DNA of 64,000 nt from Paraspadella gotoi (Eukaryota > Chaetognatha), in contig CM119264.1 of NCBI GenBank assembly GCA_051294375.1, positions 25,599,662 to 25,663,661 of the forward strand. The letters are read 5' to 3'. Under the pieces are notes generated by a model, which saw nothing but the letters and a program-made list of their open reading frames with translations, had not been told where the DNA came from and did not search any database. How positions within the stretch are numbered: the stretch's first letter is position 1; every line of letters begins with the position of its first letter. Of the stretch, positions 1 through 11,715 are shown piece after piece. A program made the position numbers and the translations under genes.

Positions 1-291
1 GGGTTGGGGTTAGGGTTTGACGCCAGGTTGGGGTTTTTATTGTGGTTTTGTTTGGGGTTTGATTGTTGCAAACAGGTTCTGGTTTTTATTGTGGCAAAGG
101 GTTTCTTTCATTGTTAATTTCGGGAAAAGGGCTGATTCGAAGTTCGGTGGTTAGTAGTTTTGTCAATTAGATGATTAAACCGATAAGAGCAGTGAGCGAA
201 ATTTGTCTTAAAAGTGAATATAAATCAATTAATACAAACATCCTATCGAAATAGACGTTCAAAAGTTAAGACCCTTCTTAGAAAATCCCTA
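1..291. other. Left edge, no gene seen
   Basis: This stretch is not shared with the other copies of the myosin unit, whose common sequence begins near 292 and 13,948. It opens with a short G/T-rich piece containing one GGGTTAGGG-like motif, which is too short and irregular to call a telomere. No exon, RNA gene or repeat can be supported. Confidence 0.5.
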
Positions 292-1080
292 TACTAAAGT
301 CATTCCCCTCTTTCCTTCCATCCCCTTGTCTTTCAAAAGGACATAACCGTTTAAGGCTTCAACCTCACAGATTACAATGGCGGACGCGTTAAACCACGTG
401 TAAAAACATAAACATCGATTCCGCGGACCAGAAAACAAAGGAGGGGGAATGGGAGGGAGTGGTGGTTTAGGGAAAAAAAGGCGGGGGGTGAGGGTGGACG
501 CGATGGAAAAGGTGGTTGAGTGGGGATGTGGAAGGAGAATGAAGAAAAAAGAAGAAAAAAGTGACGTTGAAAAGATTTTTAAAGATATTTTCAAAAAGTC
601 GTTATTGTATTTGTTTTCCGTTAAAACTGCTCCGAAAAATACCTTTATTTGACAGTTAATTAAAACGGTTTAGAGTAGGAAAGAATCTATTATGGCAGCT
701 ATTTGCAGATTTTAAATTTAATTTTACGGAAAGATAAATTTAAAAAAGAAATAACACCCGAGATTTGCTGTAAATTGGAAAAATTAATTATTTTTAAGCG
801 TGTTTATCCTTTTTTTTTTTGTCGTGCGCAAAGAACTTGTACTGATTCCAAAACCCAAAAACTAGGAATTTTGGGTAAAATTTGACGAAAAGGAAGAGGA
901 GAGGAAGGAGGGCAGGAAGAGGAGCCAAAAGGTTGGATGTTTGCCCCAATGAGACGCGTAACTAAATCTCTTTTCGTTTCTTGAAAGGTGAAATCTGAAA
1001 GAAACTGTATCGGCGACGCGGGGATCTTTTTAAAAGGCCAGACTTAACAAGCCCTTGAAAGGCGGACGATGAAATGAGAT

Positions 1081-1139
<59 letters not shown>

Positions 1140-2327
1140 GAGAGAGAAGAGAGAGAGAGAGAACGAGAGAGAGAGAGAGGTGATACTTGCTTTTTCGATG
1201 GCACAGAACCAGGATTTTTAGCCGGACCGCAGAATATCGACTATTCCGATTTTGAGAAGGCCGTTGAAAATTGGAAAAGGGATTTGCAGGAACGCCGGAT
1301 TCGCTCGAATTCTTAATCCTTTCTTCTTCTTATCTTTACGGCACAATGGGGTGCCAAAGTTCCTGGAATTTCGTGATTAAGTTTCGTATAGATTTTTTTC
1401 AATTACCACTTCTCTCTCTCTCTCTCTCGTCTCTCTCTCTCTCTCTCCCCCATCTTCATCGTCCTCTCGTCTCTCTCTCTCTCGATCTCTGCTCTCTCTC
1501 TTTTCCCAGAACCAAACAATCGGGTTTTTTCCTCGGCCGATATGTATTTCGCCCGTCTTCTCTTTTCAATCACCGGCGAGCGATTTTTTTTGTTCTCATT
1601 CTCGCTCGGAGTTCTTTTCTTCTCCCTTCTGTGATTTAGTGTATTTTCCTTCTCTGATCCTTTGTTCTCACTTACACCTACGAACTCGAGAAAGCAAAGT
1701 ACCGGACCGTCGAAACTCGGATCTAACGCTTCCCGGGCGGTACATCCTAACCCTAACCTCTCTCCATTTAAGCGTTTCCCCTTCCTCCACGGCCCCCCGC
1801 CTTCCGTCCAAAACAACTTTTTTTCCCCTTCTGCCAACCTGGTTTTCAAAAAAGTCATTCCTTTTCGAGCAAATTTCCCTCGAGATTTCGGCGTCGGATT
1901 TATTGTTTTTTGTTTCTTTTTTTTTTGGGCGGGAAAAGAGGTGAAGTAGCATCGTCATCGGAAAGTAGGGTATTTCTCATCTTTTGTTTACGATCATTAA
2001 TGCAAAACAGTTCTTAGCGGATTATATATATTTAAAAATAAAGTAAGCTCGATACAAACGTATTTCATTCATCATTGTACGCATTTATATCCTTTTTTAA
2101 GTTTAATCAGCCACTCTTTTCTTGTATCCTCGCTTCCTGGTACCGCGTTCCCGCTTCTCCACAAATCTTCCGAACCTTTCTCATCTTTCCCATCATCGAC
2201 AACCCTACGTTCCCTCCGATTTCTCTTCAATCATTTCCCCCTTCCCTCCCCCCTTCTCTGCTACCGGACCATTTGCCACGCCACTGGCAATTCTGATCGA
2301 GCGGCCCTCTTCTCCTTACTCCTTCAG
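292..2327 (+). promoter_or_regulatory. 5' region of the myosin unit, copy A
   Basis: This is the conserved upstream part of the myosin unit, also present at 13,948-15,949 and partly at 10,319-11,375. It lies before the first recognised myosin exon and should hold the promoter, leader and N-terminal exon. It contains a (GA)n tract at about 1,084-1,180 and a (CT)n tract at about 1,411-1,500. Between them is a short coding-like piece (1,187-1,316). No TATA box or start codon could be fixed with confidence. Confidence 0.45.
1187..1316 (+). other. Candidate N-terminal exon or leader of myosin, copy A
   Basis: The segment reads as a soluble, charged peptide containing the run PQNIDYSDFEKAVENWKRDL, then meets an in-frame stop. 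The same DNA is at about 14,863-15,003 and, in part, at 10,319-10,352. Codon-like character and conservation between copies suggest it could be the missing N-terminal coding exon upstream of the SH3-like exon. I see no GT donor at its end, and the copies disagree on the ATG and the following bases, so it could equally be untranslated leader. Confidence 0.25.
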
Positions 2328-4567
2328 GTCGATGTTGGGTCGCTGATACCGGATGAAGTTTTCGTCAGAGGAAAAGTCACCGGACAAAAATGGGGACATA
2401 GTGCGACGTGGAGACGGCCAAAGGAACGGTGAGTTGAGGGGGTCGTGGGGGAAGTGGTTGGGTAGAGGTGAGTGAGGACTAGTTAATGAGTTACCACGGT
2501 TTATAGAGCCAGTCAACAGTGTGACAGCCTGTGATTGTAAATTCTGTGATTTGTGAGAACGTGAAAAGCGATAGGCAACAATGAAACAAAAAAGAGAGAT
2601 TGACTGACTACCGTCATTTAAAGACCCGCTTTGCAATAGTAGGCAATTAGGATTGTATCTTTACGCAGTTGTTTCAAATATTTTTTTTCTTTTATCGTTC
2701 TCTCTTTCTTTCTTTACACATTTCCTTTCTGTCTTTCTCTCTCTCTCTCCCCCCTGCCATATTTCTCAACCCACCTACCCCCTTCTTTATTTTCCCAATT
2801 TCCATCTCTCTCTCTCCTCCTCTCTCGTCTCTCGTCTCCTCTCTCCGTCTCTCTCTCTCCGTCTTCTCTCTCTCTCTCTCTCTCTTCTTGTTTGGGCAAA
2901 TCTTCGAATTTTCGCTCCGGAAATTTTCTTCTCTGGCGGCCGCGAATTTGCGGTTCAATAATTAAACGCTGGATGTGAGTTTGATGTTGTTGATTCGTTC
3001 CGTCGTCGGGTCGTCGTCGTCGTCGTCGTCGTCCCATCGTCGTCGTCTTCGCTCACCTGTTGTTTGCCTCCGTCAAATTCCGCTCTCACTAACGATGCGT
3101 TTAGGTTTTTATCGATTCCCCGTCGTTGTCGATACAATGTAAAATATTTGTCTAATTTATATATTTGTTTCTTTTTCGTCTTTCCATTTTTGTTTTGTTG
3201 TTGTTTTTTGGCTGTTGATTTTGGATGCACACTCTGACCAACCGAATCCAGGCCGGCTCTCAGAAACTCGGGCTCGGCTTTCCTCGCATTTTATTTTCTT
3301 CTCTTTTTTTCCTCCCTTTGCCTTTTTCGCCTCCATTTTCTTTTTCCTCCTTCATTTTTCCTCCCTTTCCTGTTTTCCTCTATCTAGAATTCGATTCCAT
3401 TATTTTTTTTTCTCAGGGGGCGAGTAGGGGTGGGAGGTCTTTTTTATGTTATACATTGGAAACTGTTATCCCATTCGATTTGAGTTTTGAACCAAAACAC
3501 TTGCTGGAAAGCGAAACAAACCGCCCGGCCAGTCGATGTCAGGGCTAAAGGCTAAGGGTCAAAGGTGATAGGCAAGAAGTGGCCGGTTCTCCGTCCTTTT
3601 ATCTGCAGTACGAACCGTTCCGTTGGAAGAAGAAAAATATCAAGAAGCAGAATTTGCTCAAAATTTTCTACGCTTCCTGTTGCTTGCAAATTTTTTCCCT
3701 CGGTAACTAAGCTAAAATGAACGAAGTTAATTTAGAAAAGGAAAATATTAATAATGATGGTTGTTAAAAATAAGATATATTGTTCATTTTTTTAATTTTA
3801 AAAAGGGAACTATTTGTTAATTGTTGTAAAATTTCTGCGGCCAGCGACCGTACAATGTCTTAATTTCCATTCAGCACGTCACGATTCCTAACGGACCTGA
3901 AGTGCTCGAGTGGCAACTCCGCCTAAATTCGAAAAGAGGAAGACATGTCGCAATCTCTCCATGCTCAATAAAGCATGCATTCTTCACAAACTTGAAGGCC
4001 GAGTTCAGCAATTAAGATCATCTAATGATAAATAAGTTAAAAAAAGGAAAAGTTAAAGAAATGAAGAAAAAAGAAGTTTGTTTGATTTTTAAAAAGAAGA
4101 ATGTTGGACTTAAAAGTCTACCAACCGTTTTCTTCAGCGGCCATTGTGCCGAAGGCATAAGTCATTCGCCTCCCAACCCAAAGGGTTCTCGCCCGGTGGT
4201 CCGCCGAGCATGTTAAGAGAGACGGGGCGCTTAAACCCGCCTGTTATAATTGAACGGTTCTGTCACTTAACACATACAATAAATTACTGTCTCTTCAAAG
4301 CATTTTTTTTTGCGTTCAAGGTTCAAAGTCAGAGACATCGGCCCGCCATTTAATATTTCATACACTCATGTTCATTTTCTTTCCCCAATTTTTTTTTCCT
4401 CATAGTCGCGGATTTTATTAAATGCTTGAGACTCCCTGGTAGGAATTTTTCTCGCTCGCGCTTCTCAGATTAATTTTTTTCCCCTTTTTTTTTTCAAAGC
4501 GTCTCGAAATTAAAGTTGAAAACGGGAGCGGAGAGAGAGCAGAGAAAGAGAGAGAGAGACGAAGAGA

Positions 4568-4611
<44 letters not shown>

Positions 4612-7600
4612 GCAAGAAGAGTGACAAAGAAAGCGAGAGAAAAGAGAGAGCAACGACGGCTACATTATGATAATCTTTCAGATTATGTCTCAATGGGAAT
4701 AATGATGTCTTTCATCACATTTTTTTTATTTCTAATGAGATTTTCTCTTCGGATTTAAATTCTCTCCGCTGAATTTAATTCTTTTTTTCGAATTTTATTC
4801 GGCAAATTCTACGATAGGTTGATTTTCAATAAAGTTATTGCAATATATTTCCTACCAAATACTAACAATAATACTTTTCAAAGATTATATTCCAACACTA
4901 GTAAATAAGTATTTTTTTTCTCTAAATAAGCTTTCATTTTTATAAATAAGCAAGAAGAGGAAGAGATTCTATGTACTGTACAATAAATTTATTCTATGTT
5001 ACATAGCAACTTTATTTGTAACCTTCCAAATTTCCTCCAAAGGAGCCCGCTACTTGGTGCTGCAAATCTACACCTAACTCCGGACTTTTTTTGCATCTGC
5101 ATCAACCCTTAACAAGGGCTCAACGTCTACACCAGATTCATGAGGACTTTTATCGCGCGAGAAGAGGAAACGAGGCCCCGCCTCAACCTCTATGCAGTCG
5201 CCGATGGGGGCGCTGGCAGCTGCTGGAGATGGGTGAGTGAGGAGTAAGGTTATAAAAGTAAGGTAAGGTTAAAAAGAGCCCCCGAATATCACCTCTATGC
5301 AGTCGCTGATGGAAGGGATGCAGCTGCTTGCAGATGGGTTAGTTTTAGTAGGAATGGGAGAGGAAAGGAGTGAAAGAGAAGTAGTTGCCTCAAGCTTTAT
5401 AAAGTTGCTGGATAAGAGGATGCAGCAGCTGAAGTAAAAGTGAGTTTAGAGAAGGGAGATTGGATAATCTTTTCCCACCTCCCCCCATAGAATCCAAGAA
5501 CCAGTCTTCCCTCATCCCGGCGAAGGGTCCGGCGCCGGAAAGGACGCGAGAACACAAAGAAAGGTCCTTCCAGTACTACGCGCTCACTGCGGCCGACTCC
5601 CTAGCCGCCAAATCGAAGTGCGGCGGCCCATAGTCGGAGAAACGCCGGTTCGCTGGAGGAGCAGATCGTGCCAGGCGCAACCCGCCGCTGGAGTCATAGG
5701 CAACGCCAAAGACGTCAGGAACAACAACTCCAAGCAGATTCGTAAGGATTATTGCTGTTTTTCTTTATAATTAGGTTTTGTTACTGTTAATGACTTAATC
5801 GTACAGTATTTTTCCTTTCGTTATAGGGTAAGTTCATCGCATTCACTTCGGCCCCACCGTCGAAATCGCCGCCGCAGACATCGAAGAACTTCCTGCTGGA
5901 GAAGTCCCGCATCACTTTCCAGCTGGAGATCGAGAGGAACTACCCTCACTTTTTTTACAGTTGATGTCGAGAGGGGCTTTCCGCGTTTCCACTCTTTGTG
6001 CGATTTGGGGATAATCCTTTTCCCGGGATTTCTTCTCTTCTTCATTAACCAGGTTAATTTTGCTAAGTCTTTCTTTTTGGGCAATTTTTAAAAATTAAAT
6101 TACAAGTAATCTTGTTATAATTGGTGAGCCCAATTAAACCAATCTAGGTTTTTCACAAAATAAAATAAATTAAGCATTGATGCTAATAAACGACTTTAAA
6201 TTTTTATTTTCAAAATTCGAATTCATAATCAATGTAACTTACCCTTACTTGTTGGCAGGGCGTTTTGGACGGTGGCGGGTATGGATGACGAAGTTTGAAT
6301 GAAAGCCACTGATCGGCTCTCGACGTTTTTGGGCTTCATCCCAGGAGGAAAAAGACAAATCTGTTCAAAGGTGAGGCAGATAGGAAAGGAAAGATAAAGT
6401 TAAAAGGTAAGGAGAATCAAATGAATAAATCTATTGTCTTTCTAAATAGCAACGATCGGTATTGCGCAATTTTTGGGGCAACGCAAATGGAAACAAAAGG
6501 GAGCGAGGAGGCAGGCGGAACCGGCGGATGGAACAGAAAAAGTGGAGAAGTGCTCGCAAGTTTTGCTCGGCATCGATATGGGACTTTTTTCACGAAACTT
6601 TTATGAAGCCTAAACTTAAAGGTGAGAAGTTCGCTTGATTTGGATTCCACAGGTTCAAGTTCGGCGTTTATAAATGTCGGGGTTGGGTTGGGTTTAACTT
6701 TCACTCCTCAACCACTCAATCCATTATCCCGGATTGGCAAAGAGTTCGGTCAAAAAGGGTCAGAACGTGGAACAAGTTGCCCTTCTCGCGTCTATGCCTC
6801 TTCAAATCTCTCTTCGGCCCGCATGTTCGATTGGATCGTCGCGCAAAGTCAACCGACTCTCTCGACTCCCAACCCGAGGAAGAAACATCGGGTGTTGGAC
6901 ATCGCCGTGAGGGGGTGTTGGCCGGGATTTTTGATTCGAGGGGATTTGTAAGGAAGGGGTTTTTTTCATGAGGAGATTTGCTGAAATATTATTGAAGTAT
7001 TAGTATTTTGAAGTATTTTCGTTAATCCAGTTAATTAGTTATTTAAGTTTTGTTATTTAATGTTAGTTGAAGTATTTTAGTTCGGCGAGAAATGCTTGTT
7101 TTCAATATCAAACTCGCGAAGGGGAACATCCGCGTCAACAATCTGTATTTTTTCTATACGTTGTAATTCCTTAGATATTTATACAAATTCAAAATGTTAT
7201 CAGCAAGGATTTCGAGATCTTTGAGCTCAACGTCCTGGAGCAGCTGCTCATCACCTACACCAATCGAAAGACTGCCAGTTCGTTCAATCATCCACATGTT
7301 CCGAGCGCTGAGCAAGAAGAGTACAAGGCCCGAAGAGTGAGAAAAATTGCTAACAAAAATTAGAAGAATACATTAGTGAAATAGAATAGAAATTTTATTG
7401 TTTTATTTTTACTTTTTTACAGAGGGAGAAGAGAGAAAAACACGGGGGTTGATTTATATTCTTTTAAAATTTTTTTTTAAAAAATTGGTAAAATTTTGTA
7501 CAAATCTTCGGAATTTGTTAACATTCAATGGGCGCGATTTGGTTTTCTCTTCATGGTCATATCTCTCACCACTCGGCAGCCTCCTAAAAATTATGAAGCA

Positions 7601-8965
7601 AATAAAAGAGCATTTATCAAATATTTCAATAATTAGGCTAAATCATAACCATATACATCCAGGTAATAACAATGGGCCTTCGGCGTCGACTTTCGCAAGT
7701 GGGAGACCTCAATCGCCACCATCCGAGTTGACGAGAAAAAAATGGGCATTCTCCATGCCTGGAGGAAGAATGCATAGTGCCCAAGGCCACTGACAAGACA
7801 TAACCTTCGAGAAGAGATGACAAGCAGCTTGGCAAGCACAAGTCTTGTTGGCAAGCCAGCCCCCCCAGAAGGGCAAGCCGAGGCTCACTTCGAGATTCAT
7901 TCACTACGGCTGGGACGGTCGGATACAACGTCCACGGTGGCCTGTTTAAGAACAAGGGTAAGTTTAGAAAGATATTGCGAAGAGGAGAGAGAGAAGAGAG
8001 AGAGGAGAGAGAGAAGCAGAAGAAGAGAGAGAGAAGAGGGAAGGAGAAGAGAGAGAGCGAAGAGAGAGAGATGAGAGAGAGAACTACAAAAGATGGAAAA
8101 TAATTTCCCTATCTATATTATCTTAACTTATCTTACCTTACTATCTTACTCTCTCCCGCAGGACCCCGTCAACGACGCGGTGGTGGGATGATGCAAGGCG
8201 CTCCAACGGGTCGTCAGTCTCGTTCTTCCAAGAATCCGACACGGGAGAGAAAAGAGAAGGGATCCTCGATGATGACCATTTCCGCCGCTCATAGGTCATT
8301 TTGAAAACGTGAAACTATTATGACGTGAGATTTAACGACAGAATTGTGAAATTGTGAATCTGAATGCTGATGGCCGTTTTATGATGTAAAAAAAAACGAA
8401 ACTATATATGCCGTTGAATAATAATTTTTAAAAATAGAGATCTTTGAAAGGAAAAGCCATTTTTTTTTTAACTTTTAAACATAGTTGAATATATGTTTGA
8501 AATATGAATAATAAATATATAAAATAAAAAGTTTTATCATTTTAAACATATTCATACTTCCCGACTTCAATTCCCCGGTTCTCCTTCCAACGAAAATCGC
8601 CCTCGCGTTTTTTTTCGACATTTATTCTTTTTCGCATAAATACGTCGGCTCTTGACCCCTGCCCCATCCTTTCGCCTTCCCCCTTCCGGTCCCTCTCACT
8701 TACTTTTCCCCTTCTACAACCCCGCAGAGAGTCCCTCCTGAAACTGATGCACAACCTGCACTCGACTCACCCTCACTTCGTCCGCTGCATCATCCCCAAC
8801 GAGATCAAAAAGTCGGTCACATCGACGCCCATTGGTGATGCATCAACTCACCTGCAACCGGCGTCTTGGAGGGCATCAGGTCGGGCGCAGGCCCCTTCGC
8901 AGGCCTCCTTACTTTATTTATGAGGAGAGAGAGGGGAGAGAGAAGAAGGAGAGGAGGAGGAGAAG

Positions 8966-9022
<57 letters not shown>

Positions 9023-10292
9023 TAATGCGTAGTATCTCTAAAAACCGCAATGCGAGAAAACAGATCTATTATGAAACGGCTGTCGTTTTGTTTGTTTATC
9101 TGGGAAATCGGGTGAAAAGTCGACGCGAATGACAAAGAAACCGAAGTTCCAATTTTTAAATAAGAGATAATCAAATGCTTTAATTTTTTTTTTTCTTTTT
9201 AGCTTTTTTGTTTATTTTTATTATTTATTTCTATTAGTTTTTAATGTGGTATGAGGAATTATTATTGCTTATTCACACTTCATAAACCTCGTTTCCATTC
9301 CACTTTTACAGAATTTGCCAACTGGGTCTGCCAAACAAGATGCCCTATTCGACTTCCATGCAACGCTATTTCCATCTGCCTCCCGAAGATCTTCGCCACC
9401 CACAACTCGACCCCAAGACTTGCGCGAAAAGGCATTGCCAGAAGCCGGCATGGATCCGACTGGTTTAGAACAGGACTACTAAGGTTAAAAAAATATATAT
9501 ATATGGGCGAAACCATAATTAAATTAATCAATCGATAATCAATAAGGCGTAGTAAAATTGCTTAAATTTAACTTTAATTAAAATTCTAAAAGTGAGGAAT
9601 GAACAACACTATAATATGAACAGTTATGTAATAAAAAAAATTTAGAATAATTTACAATTTACGCAGTAGGCCATATTTATACTAGTACTAAACCAATAAA
9701 TGTTAAAATTTCAAAAACAGTTTTTTCTAGATTTTTTTGAGATTTGGATTCGTCATAAAAAGTGATAAAAAGAAATATAACTCTTTTTGAAAAATTCCTT
9801 CATTAAGTGGGTCAAAAATTAGAAAAGCTATATTTTAAGCTGAAAATTACTCTTTATATTAAATATAGTTTTTTAAATTTTTAACCCACTTAATGAAAGA
9901 ATTTTTAAAAATGATTTATATTTTTTCTTCTTATCAACTTTGACGAGGATTCAATCTGCAATCAAAATTAAGAAAAGCCTATTTTGAAATTTTTCGATTT
10001 TATAAGGATAGTACTTTATATAGCCTACTGCAAAATTAAAAAACATAAAATAATTTTTTTTACAATTTAATGTTCACTGATGGTAATGTTGTTCATAATT
10101 GACTTTTAGAATCTTCGTATGTAACTTTCACTACGCCTTAATATCAATCATGAATCACTCACACAATGAAACAATCGTCAATTACAAATTATTTAATCAA
10201 TTAGATAGTGAAGAAATGAAATATAACAAGACTATCAATCAATAAATCAGGTGATGTTCCGCGCTGGAAAGTTGGACTGCTCGAGAGATCCG
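2328..10292 (+). pseudogene. Myosin heavy chain motor region, degraded copy A
   Basis: Exon for exon this is the same gene as 15,950-23,907. Matching exons lie near 2328-2428, 3875-3997, 5043-5232, 5491-5741, 5827-6052, 6259-6370, 6450-6621, 6733-6906, 7208-7335, 7663-7957, 8162-8294, 8728-8879, 9312-9483 and 10251-10292, where an assembly gap cuts it inside the neck exon. Almost every exon is broken by single-base insertions or losses, while substitutions are few. Introns match too, including the 0.6-kb fold-back element. This error pattern looks like uncorrected long-read sequence rather than pseudogene decay, so it is probably an assembly duplicate. A real tandem copy cannot be excluded. 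It has no tail exons. Confidence 0.8.
9544..10139. mobile_element. Fold-back MITE in myosin intron, copy A
   Basis: Terminal inverted repeats AAGGCGTAGT and ACTACGCCTT bound an AT-rich element of about 0.6 kb that has no coding capacity. Internal arms also pair: GCAGTAGGCC with GCCTACTGC, and TTAAGTGGGT with ACCCACTTAA. The whole element is thus a long imperfect palindrome. It sits in the intron just before the neck exon. The same element occupies the same intron at 23,019-23,624, so it was present before the two copies separated, or they are one locus. Confidence 0.8.
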
Positions 10293-10293
10293 C

Positions 10294-10318
10294 NNNNNNN
10301 NNNNNNNNNNNNNNNNNN
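10294..10318. other. Assembly gap of 25 N
   Basis: This fixed-length gap falls inside the neck exon of copy A. On its far side the sequence restarts far upstream, at the equivalent of about 1,279, so the gap is a join between two overlapping pieces. Confidence 0.95.
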
Positions 10319-11715
10319 AGGGATTTGCAGGAACGCCGGATTCGCTCGAATTCCCTTAATCCTTTCATTCTTCCTTATCTTTACGCACAATGGGGTGCCA
10401 GTCCTGGATTCGTGATTAAGTTTCGTATAGATTTTCCATTATCCACCCTCTCTCNNNNNNNNNNNNNNNNNNNNNNNNNNNNNNNNNNNNNNNNNNNNNN
10501 NNNNNNNNNNNNNNNNNNNNNNNNNNNNNNNNNNNNNNNNNNNNNNNNNNNNNNNNNNNNNNNNNNNNNNNNNNNNNNNNNNNNNNNNNNNNNNNNNNNN
10601 NNNNNNNNNNNNNNNNNNNNNNNNNNNNNNNNNNNNNNNNNNNNNNNNNNNNNNNNNNNNNNNNNNNNNNTTTTTTTTTGTTCTCTCTTTTCTCTCCCTT
10701 CTGTGATTTAGTGTGATTTTCTCTTGATCCTTTGTTTCTCACTTCACCTACGAACTCGAAAGCAAAGACGACCCGTCGAACTCGGATCTAACCTTCCCCG
10801 CGACATCCTAACCCTACCTCTCTCCATTAAGCGTTTCCCCCCCTCCACGCCCCCCGCCTTCCGTCCAAAACAACTTTTTTTCCCTTCTCCAACCTGGTTT
10901 TCAAAAAGTCATTCCTTTTCGAGCAAATTTCCCTCGAGATTTCGTCGGAATTTATTGTTTTTTTGTTTCTTTTTTTTTGCGCGGGAAAGAGGTAGGAAGT
11001 AGCTCGTCATCGGAAAGTAGGTATTTCTCATCTTTTGTTTACGATCATTATGCAAAACAGTTCTTAGCGGATTATATATATTTAAAATAAAGTAAGCTCG
11101 ATACAAACGTTTCATTCTCATTGTACACCAATTTATATCCTTTTTAAGTTTAATCAGCCACTCTTTTCTTGTATCCTCCTTCTGGATCCGCGTTCCCCTT
11201 CTCCAACCCAAAAATCTCCGACCTTCTCATCTTCATCATCCGACAACCCTTACGTTCCCCTCCGATTTTCTCTTCCAAATCTCTTCCCCCCCCTTCCCCT
11301 CCCCCCTTCTCTTCTACCCCATTTGCCACCCACTGGCAATTCTGATCGAGCGCCCTCTTCCTCCTTCTCCTTCAGGTCGACTGTTGGGTCGCTGATCCGG
11401 ATGAAGTTTTCGTCAGAGGAAAAGTCACCGGACAAAATGGGGACAAGTGCGACGTGGAGACGGCCAAAGGGACGGTGAGTTGAGGGGGTCGGTGGGGAAA
11501 GTGGGTGGGTAGAGGTGAGTGAGGACTAGTTAATGATTACACGGTTATAAGCAGTCAACAGTGTGACAGCCTGTGATTGTAAATTCTGGTGATGTGTGAG
11601 ACGTGAAAAGCGATAAGAACAAGGAAACAAAAAAGAGAGATTGACTGACTACCGTCATTTAAAGACCGCTTTAAATATAGGCAATTAGGATTGTAGTTTT
11701 ACCAGTTGTTGAAAA
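10319..11715 (+). repeat. Partial third copy (B) of the myosin 5' region
   Basis: It matches copy A from about 1,279 to 2,690 and copy C from about 14,960 to 16,285, with a 216-N gap at 10,455-10,670. It contains one exon, 11,376-11,474. This is the only copy in which the SH3-like N-terminal exon reads through without a frameshift: 33 codons beginning VDCWVADPDEVFVRGKVTGQ. The match ends near 11,715, where AT-rich unrelated sequence starts. The frame from this copy was used to correct the exon at 15,950. Confidence 0.85.

Noticed and set aside
1-60. Telomere-like start (GGGTTGGGGTTAGGG)
   Set aside because: There are only one or two imperfect units, with no tandem array, and ordinary sequence follows at once.
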